Positions 46,524-56,551 of a DNA stretch of 64,000 nucleotides are shown piece by piece; the stretch's first letter is position 1; every line of letters starts with the position of its first letter. The position numbers and the translations under genes were made by a program. The notes under the pieces are model-generated. The model saw only the letters and a list, made by a program, of their open reading frames with translations. It was not told the DNA's origin and did no database searches. The stretch comes from Devosia sp. (lineage in GTDB: Bacteria > Pseudomonadota > Alphaproteobacteria > Rhizobiales > Devosiaceae): assembly GCF_017744655.1 (NCBI RefSeq), contig NZ_JAGIAW010000001.1, positions 868,001-932,000 of the forward strand. The letters run 5' to 3'.

Positions 46524-48134
46524 TCAGGCCGCGTCGGTAACGATTTCAGAGGGATCCTGCATGTCGGCATAGCTCGCGGGGGTCGAAGCCAGCGCCAGCG
46601 CCAGTTCCTTGAACGCACCCACTTTCAGGGCCGGCGCAAAGATATAACCCTGTGCCTGAACCACCCCGCGCGAGCGCAGATAGATAGCCTGCGCTTCGGT
46701 TTCGACACCCTCGGCCACAATTTCGCAATCGAGATCCTTGGCCATAGCGATGAGACCATCCAGCACCGGCACTTGAGTCGTGCCCGGCTTGATCATGTCG
46801 ACGAAGATGCGATCGATCTTGATCACGTCGACGCCCAGCGTCGCGATGTAGGCAAGGTTCGAGTGCCCCGTGCCGGCATCGTCCATGGCAATGCGCGAGC
46901 CCAGCGCATGAAGACCCGAGATGACGCTGTTCACGGCCAACGAGTTTTCCAGCGGACGGCGCTCGGTGATTTCGAACACGAGCTGATCGTAGGAGATCGG
47001 CGAATTGCCGAAGATCGCCTGCACGTCATCCACGATACCGACATCGCGGAAATGGCCCTCGAACAGATTGATCGAAATCTTCAGGCCCGGAATCTTCTGC
47101 GAAAGATCGCTCAGATCGTAGCGCACCTGCTGCATCAGCGAGAGCGTCATCGGAATGGCCATGCCCGAGGCTTCGGCATAGTCGATGAAAACGCCCGGCG
47201 GCACAATTTCCCCGCTCGGCTTTTCCCAGCGGCAGAGCACTTCGCAACCCATCAGGCCACCGGTGCGCAGGTTGATGACCGGCTGGTAATAAGGCTTGAT
47301 TTCATTGCGGCCAATGGCGCGCTCGAGATCGAAGGATGGCGTGCGCGAGCGGCGTGCATAGCGCAACGTCAGAAGCAGCAGGCCGGCGCTGAGAAGGCAT
47401 GCGAGAATCGTGAAGAGCACGTCGAGATCGGCATAGCCGGCCCGCGCCTGGGCGAAGGGCAGCAGGTAGCGAACCTTGATCGGCAGTTCCCCGGCAAAGC
47501 TCTGCACGGCAATGTAATCACCGCGCGCCGCCTGGCGGTCGAAATCGACCGTCGTGCCCAGGGACAGAACCGGCAGACCGCTGGTCAGCGCAATGTCGAG
47601 CATCGCCCCATCGGGCAGATTGTCGTCGAGTGCTTCCTGCGTCGTCGCCATCAGCGGCGTAAAGGCAGAAATACGGCGCACGCCACCAAGGGTCTGCGTG
47701 ACCTTGAGGGCCGGCATGACCATCTCGGCGAACTTCACGACGGTGATTGTCTCAGTGAGGCCCGGCACCGGCAGGGATTCGGACAGCGGCGAATAGGTGA
47801 CGTTGCGACCGAACGCGTCGCAATACTGCACCCCGTCCATGTTCTCGACGAGAATCTGCTTCACGTTGAAGCTGTTATCGATCGCCGTTTGCGCAAAGCC
47901 GCTAAAGGTCGGCGTGCAGAACGACGGGCTATCGGCAACCACCTGGCGCAGAGCCGCGACGGCATTGGCCGCGTTGTAATTGATCTCGGAGCTGAGGGCA
48001 TCGACGCGCATCTGCAGCGCGGCCACTTCCTTGTTCCGCGCATAGGCGTCCAGCAGATAGTCGACCGAGACTATGGGAACGAAGGCCAACAAGGCGCCCA
48101 GCAACATAAGAACGTGCGAGAACTTCGCCTTCAC
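46524..48134 (-). CDS. Cyclic-di-GMP phosphodiesterase, CSS-motif sensor plus EAL domain
   Basis: A 536-aa inner-membrane protein. An N-terminal membrane helix (8-28), a periplasmic region of about 210 residues with Cys pairs (DSPSFCTP and VQYCDA) as in CSS-motif sensors, a second helix (about 243-260), then an EAL domain. Catalytic positions are kept: EVLCRW for EALLRW, ISINLF, FEITER, DDAGTG, VIKIDRIF, AEGVET and QAQGYIF, so hydrolysis is likely. CSS domains of this kind are redox-responsive through periplasmic disulfides. The start is GTG. It is separated from aspS by a terminator. Confidence 0.9.
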   Translation of the reverse strand: MKAKFSHVLMLLGALLAFVPIVSVDYLLDAYARNKEVAALQMRVDALSSEINYNAANAVAALRQVVADSPSFCTPTFSGFAQTAIDNSFNVKQILVENMDGVQYCDAFGRNVTYSPLSESLPVPGLTETITVVKFAEMVMPALKVTQTLGGVRRISAFTPLMATTQEALDDNLPDGAMLDIALTSGLPVLSLGTTVDFDRQAARGDYIAVQSFAGELPIKVRYLLPFAQARAGYADLDVLFTILACLLSAGLLLLTLRYARRSRTPSFDLERAIGRNEIKPYYQPVINLRTGGLMGCEVLCRWEKPSGEIVPPGVFIDYAEASGMAIPMTLSLMQQVRYDLSDLSQKIPGLKISINLFEGHFRDVGIVDDVQAIFGNSPISYDQLVFEITERRPLENSLAVNSVISGLHALGSRIAMDDAGTGHSNLAYIATLGVDVIKIDRIFVDMIKPGTTQVPVLDGLIAMAKDLDCEIVAEGVETEAQAIYLRSRGVVQAQGYIFAPALKVGAFKELALALASTPASYADMQDPSEIVTDAA

Positions 48135-48224
48135 CGACCATATCCACTTCTACAAGGCAGTATCCCATTGATAGTGCTGCAATGTTAAAGACCCATTAAC
48201 CAGCATATAAGCCCGCGGTGGAAA

Positions 48225-48256
48225 CGAAAAAGGCAGGCCTTGCGGCCTGCCTTTCG
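48225..48256 (-). terminator. Rho-independent terminator of aspS
   Basis: On the minus strand an 11-bp stem AAAGGCAGGCC / GGCCTGCCTTT (48229-48239 with 48244-48254) closed by a GCAA tetraloop is followed by TTCGTTT, giving a run of five T across the stem end. It sits 22 nt after the aspS stop codon and separates aspS from the EAL gene. Confidence 0.85.
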
Positions 48257-48277
48257 TAGAAAATCAGTGCGCTGAAA

Positions 48278-50068
48278 TCAGCTTTGCACGTTGAGGCGGA
48301 TACTCAACTCACGCATCTGCTTGGCCGAAGCCGGGCTCGGCGCGCCCATGAGCAGGTCTTCGGCCTGCTGATTCATCGGGAAGGCCGTGATTTCGCGCAG
48401 GTTCTGCACGCCGCAGAGCAGCATCACGATACGGTCGATACCAAATGCAGCGCCACCATGCGGCGGAGCGCCGTACTGGAAGGCGCGATAGAGACCGCCG
48501 AACTGCTCTTCGACTTCCTCGCGCGACTTGCCGGTCAGTTCGAACGCCTTGACCATGGTCTCGGGCTCCTGGTTACGAATCGACCCGGAGGCGATTTCGT
48601 AGCCATTGCAGACCGCGTCATACTGATAGGCTTTCAGAGACAACGGCTCGGACGAATTCAGCGCCTCAAGACCGCCCTGCGGCATCGAGAACGGGTTATG
48701 CGCGAAGTCGATGCGCTTTTCTTCCTCGCTCCATTCGTAGAACGGGAAGTCGACAATCCAGCACAGCGCGAACTGCTCGGTGTCGACAACGCCGAGGTCG
48801 GTGCCGACCTTGGTGCGGGCTTCGCCGGCAAACTTGTAGAATTTTTCGGGTCGACCGGCGACGAAGAACACTGCGTCGCCATCCTCAAGGCCAAACTGGG
48901 CCTTGATGGCAGCAGTGCGCTCTTCGCCGATGTTCTTGGCGATCGGGCCGGAACCGGCGCCATCCTTGAAGAAGATATAGCCAAGGCCCGGCTGGCCTTC
49001 GCCCTGCGCCCAGGCATTCATCCGATCGCAGAAGGCGCGGCCGATCGGCTCGGCGCCGGCCTTGTTCTTGGCCGGAATCGCCCAGACTTCCACCTTGGGA
49101 TCGGCTTCGATCTGGTTGGCAAAAACCTTGAAGCCGGAACCGGCAAAGTGCTCGGTGACAGCATCGATTTCGATCGGGTTGCGCAGGTCGGGCTTGTCCG
49201 AGCCATACTTGCGGATAGCCGTATCATAGGGAATGCGCGGCCAGCTCTTGGTGACGCGCTTGCCGTCGGCAAACTTCTCGAACACGTTGGTGATCACCGG
49301 CTCGACGGTGCTCCACACGTCTTCCTGCGTCACAAAGCTCATTTCGAGGTCGAGCTGGTAGAATTCGCCTGGCAGACGGTCAGCACGCGGGTCTTCGTCG
49401 CGGAAGCACGGCGCCACCTGGAAGTAGCGATCAAAGCCGGCGACCATGAGGAGCTGCTTATACTGCTGCGGCGCCTGCGGCAGCGCAAAGAACTTCCCGG
49501 GGTGGATGCGGCTCGGCACGAGGAAATCGCGTGCACCTTCCGGCGACGAGGCTGTCAGGATCGGCGTCGAGAATTCGGTAAAACCGGCATCACCCATTCC
49601 GGCGCGCATGGCCGAGATGACCTTGGTGCGCTTGAGGATGTTCGCATGCAGCTTTTCGCGACGCAGATCGAGGAAGCGATAGCGCAGGCGAATGTCTTCC
49701 GGATATTCGGCATCGCCGAAAACCGGCAGCGGCAGTTCCTTGGCAACCGACAGGACTTCGATCTCGCGGATGAAGATTTCAATGCCGCCGGTAGCGATAT
49801 TGGTGTTCACCGCCGCAGCGTCGCGCAGCTTCACTTCGCCATCGATGCGCAGCACCCATTCCGAACGCACCTTTTCGGCGTCGGCAAAGGCCGCGGAATC
49901 AGGGTCGATCACGCACTGGGTGATGCCGTAGTTGTCGCGAAGGTCGATGAACAGCAGGCCGCCATGGTCGCGGATGCGGTGGACCCAACCGGAAAGGCGC
50001 ACATTATTGCCGGCATCGTTCGCCGTGAGAGCGCCACAGGTGTGGGTACGGTAGCGATGTGTCGTCAT
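48278..50068 (-). CDS. aspS: Aspartyl-tRNA synthetase, probably non-discriminating
   Basis: A 596-aa bacterial-type AspRS. The N-terminal anticodon-binding OB fold ([19 protein letters not shown]), motif 2 [24 protein letters not shown], the GAD insertion domain and motif 3 [15 protein letters not shown] are present. The anticodon-domain reading RDHG (His35) matches non-discriminating enzymes that also charge tRNA-Asn, where discriminating E. coli AspRS has RDLG. GatB at the window end fits indirect Asn-tRNA synthesis. The ATG at 50068 is the family start; the frame is open to 50188. It is divergent from rnd. Confidence 0.95.
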   Translation of the reverse strand: MTTHRYRTHTCGALTANDAGNNVRLSGWVHRIRDHGGLLFIDLRDNYGITQCVIDPDSAAFADAEKVRSEWVLRIDGEVKLRDAAAVNTNIATGGIEIFIREIEVLSVAKELPLPVFGDAEYPEDIRLRYRFLDLRREKLHANILKRTKVISAMRAGMGDAGFTEFSTPILTASSPEGARDFLVPSRIHPGKFFALPQAPQQYKQLLMVAGFDRYFQVAPCFRDEDPRADRLPGEFYQLDLEMSFVTQEDVWSTVEPVITNVFEKFADGKRVTKSWPRIPYDTAIRKYGSDKPDLRNPIEIDAVTEHFAGSGFKVFANQIEADPKVEVWAIPAKNKAGAEPIGRAFCDRMNAWAQGEGQPGLGYIFFKDGAGSGPIAKNIGEERTAAIKAQFGLEDGDAVFFVAGRPEKFYKFAGEARTKVGTDLGVVDTEQFALCWIVDFPFYEWSEEEKRIDFAHNPFSMPQGGLEALNSSEPLSLKAYQYDAVCNGYEIASGSIRNQEPETMVKAFELTGKSREEVEEQFGGLYRAFQYGAPPHGGAAFGIDRIVMLLCGVQNLREITAFPMNQQAEDLLMGAPSPASAKQMRELSIRLNVQS

Positions 50069-50239
50069 TTTCTTTTCCGAAAAAGTGCAAAAAGGGCCGG
50101 ATTCTAGGGCGGGAAAAGCGCATGGAGCACCCTGATTGTCAAGCGTCAGGCCTTTCCCTAGCCGTGGCGGAAATCCGAGGTGGAGCAATCCTTCCGCACC
50201 TGCTAGGAACGATAGTGACTATTTTGAGACGGTATTCAT

Positions 50240-51409
50240 ATGGACCTGATTGTTTCCACAGAGGCGCTCTCGGCATTTTGCGAGCGTGCAGCCCAGTTTG
50301 ATTTCGTGACGGTGGACACCGAATTCCTGCGCGAAACCACCTATTGGCCCCGCCTCTGTCTCATTCAGGTGGCCACGGACGACGAAGCCGTGCTCATCGA
50401 CCCCCTGGCCGATCACCTTGATCTGAAACCGTTCTTTGCGCTTCTGGCCAATCCATCGGTCACCAAGGTGTTTCATGCCGCAAGGCAAGACATTGAAATC
50501 TTTGTCAAACTGACCGGCGCCTTACCGCATAACATCTTCGATACGCAGATCGCAGCCAGCGTATGCGGCTTTGGAGATAGCGCGTCCTATGACAGCCTCG
50601 TGCGCGCCATCTGCAAGGTCGAGCTCGACAAATCCTCCCGCTTCACCGATTGGTCGGCGCGCCCGCTCTCGGAAAAGCAGCGCCTCTATGCGCTGGCCGA
50701 CGTCACCTATCTCCGCGACATCTACCGCGAACTGCGCAAGCAGGTCGAACAGACTCGCCGCTGGGATTGGGTCGAAGACGAACTCACGGTCCTGCGCAGC
50801 ATCGATACCTATGTCGTCCAGCCCGAAGAGGCCTGGGAACGGCTGAAGATGAAGATCAATCGTCCGCGCGACCTCGCCGCCCTCAAGGTTTTGGCCGAGT
50901 GGCGCGAGCGCAAGGCGCAGACGTCAGATCAGCCGCGCAGCCGGGTCTTCAAGGACGACGCCCTGTTCGATCTCGCCATGCAGCGTCCGTTGACGCCGGA
51001 TGCCTTCGACAAGCTGCGCGCCGTCCCCCGCGGCTTTGGCCGCAGCTCCGCCGCCGCCGAGATCATCGAGCTCCTCAAGGGCGTCGAAGCGCTGCAAAAG
51101 GCCGACCTCCCCACCCTGCCCGAGCGCTATCGCGGCCCCTCGCCCAAGGGCGCGGTCGGCGATCTCATTCGCGTTCTGCTGAAATCGGTCGCCGAACAAC
51201 ACGGTGTCGCTGCCCGCATCCTTGCGACGTCGGACGACATCGATGCCCTCGTGCTCGATGACGAAGCCGACGTTCCCGCTCTCAAGGGCTGGCGCCGCAA
51301 ACTGTTCGGCGAAAAGGCCTTGGCCATTAAGCACGGCCGCATCGGCCTCGCGGCGACACGAAAAGGCGTCATCGAGTTTGCCGTCAATCAGGCCGAGGCG
51401 GCTGAGTAG
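50240..51409 (+). CDS. rnd: Ribonuclease D
   Basis: A 3'-5' exoribonuclease for stable RNA and tRNA maturation. The 389-aa protein has DEDDy catalytic motifs: VDTEF, VFHAARQDIEIF, and YALADVTYL with the Tyr and Asp. An HRDC domain follows at about 205-285 (NRPRDLAALKVLAEWRERKAQ). The divergent aspS-rnd arrangement with a 171-nt gap is common in alphaproteobacteria. The ATG is at 50240. Confidence 0.94.
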   Translation: MDLIVSTEALSAFCERAAQFDFVTVDTEFLRETTYWPRLCLIQVATDDEAVLIDPLADHLDLKPFFALLANPSVTKVFHAARQDIEIFVKLTGALPHNIFDTQIAASVCGFGDSASYDSLVRAICKVELDKSSRFTDWSARPLSEKQRLYALADVTYLRDIYRELRKQVEQTRRWDWVEDELTVLRSIDTYVVQPEEAWERLKMKINRPRDLAALKVLAEWRERKAQTSDQPRSRVFKDDALFDLAMQRPLTPDAFDKLRAVPRGFGRSSAAAEIIELLKGVEALQKADLPTLPERYRGPSPKGAVGDLIRVLLKSVAEQHGVAARILATSDDIDALVLDDEADVPALKGWRRKLFGEKALAIKHGRIGLAATRKGVIEFAVNQAEAAE

Positions 51410-51449
51410 CCCAGGTGGCAAAGGGCTGGTCGCATGCTATATTTCCTGC

Positions 51450-51755
51450 ATGCCGAATATTGCCCGCGATGAATTGCTGATCAGTCTAAGGCGATTGCGC
51501 CCCGATTTAGAGCGGGATGGCGTGATGCATATGAGCCTGTTTGGCTCAAGGGCGCGTGGCGACCATCGTCCAGACAGCGACATAGACCTGATGATCGAAG
51601 TAAACGACGATCAGCCGTTCTCGATGCTGAAGGTTGTAGGCATCGGCCACATCGTCGAAGACAGCATCGGCCTCCCCGCGAACATCTTCATGAAGCGAAG
51701 CTTGGACGACAAGTTCGTCAGGGAAGCCCAGCCGGACTTGGTCCGGATTTTCTGA
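51450..51755 (+). CDS. Minimal nucleotidyltransferase (MNT), MntA-type antitoxin
   Basis: A 101-aa MNT-fold protein. The active-site motif GSRARGDHRPDSDIDLMIE matches GSx10DxD exactly. In MntA/HepT systems such proteins neutralise the HepT RNase by adenylylating it. The frame is open upstream inside rnd, but the ATG at 51450, 40 nt after the rnd stop, gives the family N-terminus. Its stop overlaps the HepT-like start (TGATG), so the two are co-translated. Confidence 0.9.
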   Translation: MPNIARDELLISLRRLRPDLERDGVMHMSLFGSRARGDHRPDSDIDLMIEVNDDQPFSMLKVVGIGHIVEDSIGLPANIFMKRSLDDKFVREAQPDLVRIF

Positions 51756-52108
51756 TGACCCGGCGCACAATCTATCGGCTGACCGACATCAGGGACTCGA
51801 TTGCCAATATTCGCCGGTTGCTCGATGGAAAGACGTTCGAGCAGATGTATGCCGATCCCGACATTCGCGCCGCATTCGAACGATATCTGGAGATTGCGAG
51901 CGAAGCGTCTCGGCACATTCCGGACGACCTGAAAAGTAGCCATGGGCAAGGCGTCCCTTGGCGAAATGTTGCGGACCTGGGCAACGTTCTGAGGCACACC
52001 TACCACAAGAGCGACGCCAGGTCGCTGTGGGACATCTATACGACCGAACTCGATTCCCTAGACCATGCGGTCACCGCCATGATGACGGCCGTTTCGGATC
52101 CTGAGTAG
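51755..52108 (+). CDS. HepT-like DUF86 protein, putative toxin
   Basis: A 117-aa helical DUF86 protein paired with the MNT gene. The family core RNxxxH.Y (RX4-6HXY) of HepT RNases appears here as GNVLRHTYHKSD: the motif Arg five residues before His is Gly, while His, Tyr and an adjacent Arg remain. Some DUF86 proteins share this GN..LRHxY wording, so it may be a subfamily form rather than decay. Gene order is antitoxin then toxin, overlapping by 1 nt. It ends 3 nt from the convergent ppx stop. Confidence 0.85.
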   Translation: MTRRTIYRLTDIRDSIANIRRLLDGKTFEQMYADPDIRAAFERYLEIASEASRHIPDDLKSSHGQGVPWRNVADLGNVLRHTYHKSDARSLWDIYTTELDSLDHAVTAMMTAVSDPE

Positions 52109-52111
52109 CCC

Positions 52112-53647
52112 TCAGCCCACCTCAACCCGTGCATCGGCGTGCTCGGCAAAGCTGGCGAACTGACTCAGCCGGTTGCGTAGGTGCTCGCCATTGAGGAAGG
52201 TGTAGTCTTCCGGCAGTTGCAACACCAGCACATCGCCCTCCAGCCGGAAGCGAATGCGGGGCAATATGCCCGGCATGGCCGCAGTCATCGGATAGGCCAC
52301 GCGGAACAGGGTGCCGATCAGCCGCCCCCGCTTGATCATCTCCGGGGAAGCCAGCGGGATCAGCGTATTGGCCGACTTTGTCTTGAGCCCGTCATAGCGC
52401 ACGGCGATGGCATGGGCGAGCACGGCACGGCCGGGATGGTCGACGCCGGTCAATGAGCCATAGGCCACCGAATCGACGCTCTGCGGACCGCGATAATCGG
52501 GATGCGCGCGCCAGCCGATATCGGCCAGGAGGCACGCCACCTGCCGCAGCCGGCTTTCCTCCGCCGTTTCGACAGTACCGGTGGCCGCAAAATACTGGGC
52601 GGTAAACTCGACAAGATCAGAAGCATGGGCCGGAGAGCGCGAACGAAGCACCGAAAGCTCTTCAGCACCCTGAATCAGCGGATCAACCGCCTGTTCGGCT
52701 TCAGACAGGAGGCCATGGAGATAGCCTTCGCGCACACCCAGTGCCGAAAATACGACACTCTCGAACTTCCCGGCGCGCAGCACTTCAGCCAGTACCGCCG
52801 CACCGAACGGCACCAGCTCTCGGCGCGAATTGCTGGCGCTGTTCGAGCCCGGATAGGTTTTCAGCGACTCAGCCGCAATGATCTCTTCGCAGACTGCGAT
52901 CATCTCCGAGGCCGGCACCACATAGTCCTGCACCATGTGCAGGGGATAGTCGCGCAGCTCGAGATGGAGTTTCGCAAGGGACCGCCAAGTGCCGCCGATG
53001 GCCGCGAACTGCCCACCTGGCTCAATGCCCGCCAGCAACGACTTCTTGAGCTTTTCGCGTACCAGCGCCGCGGCCTTCTTGGGCGACCCATCGGCATCGT
53101 CCTGCAGGCGAATAACGCCCAGTTCGTGTGACTGCCCATTGGCGTCACGGCCGTTGGTTATGATCGATAGCTCAAGGCTGCCGCCGCCGAGATCACCGAC
53201 CACGCCGGCAAATCCCGGAATGCCGGCAACCACGCCAAGCGCCGCGAAATGTGCCTCTTCCTCCCCCGAAAGCACCCGCACCGGCGCTTCCATGATCGCT
53301 TCCACGGCCGAAACAAATTCGGTCCGGTTGGCTGCATCACGCACGGCAGAAGTCGCCAGCACATGCACCTTGCCGACACGCATCATCCGCGCCACCAGCG
53401 CAAAGCGCTTGATGGCGTCGAGTGCCTTTTCGACATTGGCGTCGGCCAGTCGCCCGCTCTGGGCAATGCCCCGGCCGAGCGCGCAGGCCGATTTCTCGTT
53501 GTAAAGCGGCGTCAGCGAGCGCGCATGGCGCTCGTAGACGACAAGGCGAACGGAGTTTGACCCGATATCAAGGACAGCGACCGGCTGGGCGCCCTTGAGA
53601 CGGCCCTGGGCCGTAGGATCGGCGTCTACGCCCCAGAATTGTGTCAA
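52112..53647 (-). CDS. ppx: Exopolyphosphatase, Ppx/GppA family
   Basis: Hydrolyses polyphosphate or pppGpp. The 511-aa protein has the actin-like fold motifs AVLDIGSNSVRLVVYE, ATSAVRDAANRTEF, LSGEEEAHFAALGV and VVGDLGGGSLELSII. An HD-like C-terminal part follows after about residue 310. The start is TTG at 53647, supported by GAGG 7 nt upstream within the end of ppk; the two genes are separated by 2 nt. It pairs functionally with Ppk: synthesis and breakdown of polyphosphate. Confidence 0.93.
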   Translation of the reverse strand: MTQFWGVDADPTAQGRLKGAQPVAVLDIGSNSVRLVVYERHARSLTPLYNEKSACALGRGIAQSGRLADANVEKALDAIKRFALVARMMRVGKVHVLATSAVRDAANRTEFVSAVEAIMEAPVRVLSGEEEAHFAALGVVAGIPGFAGVVGDLGGGSLELSIITNGRDANGQSHELGVIRLQDDADGSPKKAAALVREKLKKSLLAGIEPGGQFAAIGGTWRSLAKLHLELRDYPLHMVQDYVVPASEMIAVCEEIIAAESLKTYPGSNSASNSRRELVPFGAAVLAEVLRAGKFESVVFSALGVREGYLHGLLSEAEQAVDPLIQGAEELSVLRSRSPAHASDLVEFTAQYFAATGTVETAEESRLRQVACLLADIGWRAHPDYRGPQSVDSVAYGSLTGVDHPGRAVLAHAIAVRYDGLKTKSANTLIPLASPEMIKRGRLIGTLFRVAYPMTAAMPGILPRIRFRLEGDVLVLQLPEDYTFLNGEHLRNRLSQFASFAEHADARVEVG

Positions 53648-53649
53648 AC

Positions 53650-55812
53650 TCAGCCCTCGTCGTCTCCAATGCCGGCGCTGCCGCGTCCGGACAGCGAAGG
53701 ATTGGTCATGAAATAGTCATGCGCGTTGAAGGGTTCCGCCCCTTCCGCAACGCGCAAGCGATGGGAACTGCCATCTGGCAAGACTTCCCAACTTTGCTGA
53801 TTGTCCTTCAAATAGGCAACTAGCGTTCTGTCAAGAATCTGCTTGTGCACGGTTCTGTTGAGAATCGGCACCATGACCTCGACGCGCCCATCAAGATTGC
53901 GCCCCATCAGATCCGCCGAGGAAATATAGACCAGCGCCCGCTGCGAAGGCATGGTTTCGCCATTGCCGAAGCAATAGATGCGGCTGTGTTCAAGGAACCG
54001 TCCGACCACCGATTTGACCCGGATATTGTCCGAGAAGCCAGGAATGCCGGGCCGCAGGCAGCAGATGCCGCGAACGATGAGATCGACCTTCACCCCAGCC
54101 TGGCTAGCATCGTAGAGCGCATCAATCACCTGCGGATCGACGAGAGAATTCATCTTGAGCAGGATCGAGGCCGGCTGGCCGCTGCGCGCGAATTCGATTT
54201 CGCGGGCGATATTATTGACCAGTGTTTCACGCAGATTGACCGGCGAAACCGCGATGGTTTCGAGTTCGGTCGGCCGCGCATAGCCGGTGATGAAGTTGAA
54301 CACGCGCGCTACGTCCCGCGTGATCGCGGGGTCGATCGTGAAATAGCTGAGATCGGTATAAATCTTGGCCGTGATCGGGTGATAATTGCCCGTGCCGATA
54401 TGGCAATAACTGACGAGCTTGCCCTTCTCGCGCCGCACCACCTGGCTCAGCTTGGCGTGGGTCTTCAACTCGATGAACCCGAAAACCACCTGCGCACCGG
54501 CCCGTTCGAGGTCGCGCGCCCAGCGGATATTCGCCTCTTCATCGAAGCGAGCCTTAAGCTCGACAAGGCACGTCACCGACTTGCCCGCCTCGGCCGCCAT
54601 CACCAGCGCCTTGACGATCGGGCTGTCCGACGAGGTGCGATAGAGCGTCTGCTTGATCGCCACCACATCGGGGTCGCGCGCCGCCTGCATCAGGAATTGC
54701 GCAACGACGTCAAAGCTCTCGAATGGATGATGGACCAGAATGTCCTTGGCCCGGATAGCGGCAAAATTGTCGCCGTTATAGTCGCGGATGCGCTCGGGAA
54801 AGCGTGCGATATAGGGCGGGAATTTCAGGTCCGGCCGCTCCACGTCGCAAATCTTGCGCGCGTCGGCGAGCCCGAGGAAGCCATTGACCTCGAACACGTC
54901 GGCATCCCTGATGCCCATCTGCTCGCCGATCTGGCGCTGCAGGGCGCGCGGCATCGACCGCTCGATTTCAAGCCGGATCACCTGGCCGCGACGACGCTGG
55001 CGCAGGGCGCTTTCGAACTCCACCACCAGATCGGCAGCTTCGTCGTCGATTTCGATTTCGCTATCGCGGATGATGCGGAACGCACCAGACCCCACGACCT
55101 CGTGGCCCGGAAACATCTTGTGGAAGAACAGCTTCACCAGCGTGTCGATGGTCACAACCTCGCTGCGACCCTCCGAAACCAGATCATTGGGCAGATTGAT
55201 GAAACGATCGAGATTGCCCGGAATACGAACCAGCGCCGTCAGCGGCTGGTCGCTGTCAGGGCGCTTCAGCTCAAACGCCAGCGCCAGACCGAGATTGGGA
55301 ATGAACGGGAACGGATGCGCCGGATCGACCGCGATCGGTGTGAGGACCGGGAAGATTTCCTCACGGAACAGCTTTTGCAGGTAAGCCACCTGCTCTTCGC
55401 TGAGATCGTTGGATTCGTGGATGACCACGTTTTGCGCAAACAGCTCTTCGCGCAGCGTTTCCCAATGGTCCTGCTGATCGCGCTGCAGATGCTGGGCCAG
55501 CGTCGCGATTTCTTCTAGCTGCTCGGCCGGCGTCAGCCCGTCGGCGCTCTGCTTGGTCAGGCCCGCGCGGATCTGCCCCTTCAGCCCCGCCACGCGCACC
55601 ATGTAGAATTCGTCGAGATTGTTGGCCGAAATCGACACGAAGCGAAGGCGCTCGAGTAGCGGATGGGCCTCGTTTCCAGCCTCTTCCAACACGCGCATGT
55701 TGAACTGCAGCCAGCTCACCTCACGGTTGACGAACCGCGCCGGGCTGGTTCGCAACGCCTCGACATCCGGCCCAGCGCCTTCTGCCTCGGTGATCTCGCT
55801 CATGTCATTCAT
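53650..55812 (-). CDS. ppk: Polyphosphate kinase (PPK1)
   Basis: Makes polyphosphate from ATP at the membrane. The 720-aa length fits PPK1. Visible parts are [20 protein letters not shown] at the N-terminus, [40 protein letters not shown], the catalytic-histidine region [23 protein letters not shown], and [11 protein letters not shown] with the second conserved histidine. It starts 8 nt inside the end of hdaA, so translation is coupled. The ATG is at 55812. Confidence 0.95.
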   Translation of the reverse strand: MNDMSEITEAEGAGPDVEALRTSPARFVNREVSWLQFNMRVLEEAGNEAHPLLERLRFVSISANNLDEFYMVRVAGLKGQIRAGLTKQSADGLTPAEQLEEIATLAQHLQRDQQDHWETLREELFAQNVVIHESNDLSEEQVAYLQKLFREEIFPVLTPIAVDPAHPFPFIPNLGLALAFELKRPDSDQPLTALVRIPGNLDRFINLPNDLVSEGRSEVVTIDTLVKLFFHKMFPGHEVVGSGAFRIIRDSEIEIDDEAADLVVEFESALRQRRRGQVIRLEIERSMPRALQRQIGEQMGIRDADVFEVNGFLGLADARKICDVERPDLKFPPYIARFPERIRDYNGDNFAAIRAKDILVHHPFESFDVVAQFLMQAARDPDVVAIKQTLYRTSSDSPIVKALVMAAEAGKSVTCLVELKARFDEEANIRWARDLERAGAQVVFGFIELKTHAKLSQVVRREKGKLVSYCHIGTGNYHPITAKIYTDLSYFTIDPAITRDVARVFNFITGYARPTELETIAVSPVNLRETLVNNIAREIEFARSGQPASILLKMNSLVDPQVIDALYDASQAGVKVDLIVRGICCLRPGIPGFSDNIRVKSVVGRFLEHSRIYCFGNGETMPSQRALVYISSADLMGRNLDGRVEVMVPILNRTVHKQILDRTLVAYLKDNQQSWEVLPDGSSHRLRVAEGAEPFNAHDYFMTNPSLSGRGSAGIGDDEG

Positions 55813-56551
55813 CGCTTAAAGGGTCCCAGTCCTGTTGGCTGCCACCGTCGCGCTCCGCCTCCCGGAGCGCCAGGGCCTCTGCTGCAATCGTTCGGGTAAT
55901 GGCCGTGCCCCTGGCCAGGGCCAGCCGGTCCATGCGGTCTGCCAGTTCGCCCACTTCTTCGGGGCTGCGTTCCATGCGCGCCACGAGGTAATGGATGATT
56001 TTTGGATCAACCTTGATCTGACGATCGCCGAAAAGTTTGGCGAACATGTGTGACAGTTCTATGTCGTCGCTGATCTCAAGGCGGAAAGCCGGAGCCCGCC
56101 GCACCCGCGAGCGCACGTCGTCGGTGTGGAGCGGCCACTTGGCAATATCGTCACGCGCCGTCAGCAGCAGCGTCCGGTTGCCGCGCATGGCCTGGTTAAG
56201 CAGGTGGAAAAGACTCGGTTCGTCATAACCCAGCCGATCCACGTCCTCGACCACCAGCGGCCCGCGCCCATCCGCCTCGGCGATAGCCGTGATCGTCTCC
56301 GGCGTCACAATCACCGCATGGCTGCGATCGGCAAAAATCCGCGCCAGATGCGATTTCCCCGAAGCCGGTGGCCCGATCAGCAGCGTGACCGCATCCGGCC
56401 AATGCGGCCAGGCGCCGATGCGTCCATGGGCCAAGGCATTGCCCTCCCCCACCAGAAAATCGTCCGCGGCATGGGATGGTGTATGCTCGAACTCGAGCGG
56501 CAATTGCCGCAGCCTGTCGTTACGCAGTGGGGTTACCACCCTGGCCACCAT
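55805..56551 (-). CDS. hdaA: DnaA-related regulatory inactivator HdaA
   Basis: HdaA works with the sliding clamp to convert DnaA-ATP to DnaA-ADP and limit re-initiation of replication. The 248-aa protein begins with a clamp-binding motif RQLPLEF near residue 15, then [12 protein letters not shown], Walker [12 protein letters not shown], Walker [10 protein letters not shown], sensor-type [13 protein letters not shown] and the arginine-finger region [14 protein letters not shown]. The frame is open to 56689; the ATG at 56551 puts the clamp motif at the expected place. It overlaps the upstream transporter gene by 32 nt and ppk by 8 nt. Confidence 0.92.
   Translation of the reverse strand: MVARVVTPLRNDRLRQLPLEFEHTPSHAADDFLVGEGNALAHGRIGAWPHWPDAVTLLIGPPASGKSHLARIFADRSHAVIVTPETITAIAEADGRGPLVVEDVDRLGYDEPSLFHLLNQAMRGNRTLLLTARDDIAKWPLHTDDVRSRVRRAPAFRLEISDDIELSHMFAKLFGDRQIKVDPKIIHYLVARMERSPEEVGELADRMDRLALARGTAITRTIAAEALALREAERDGGSQQDWDPLSDE

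Noticed and set aside
46338..50107. Two long plus-strand frames (616 and 607 codons)
   Set aside because: They are antisense to the EAL gene and to aspS. Composition is Arg/His/Asp-rich, as expected for shadow frames.
53845..55518. Plus-strand frame of 557 codons
   Set aside because: Antisense to ppk, with no motifs and no ribosome site.
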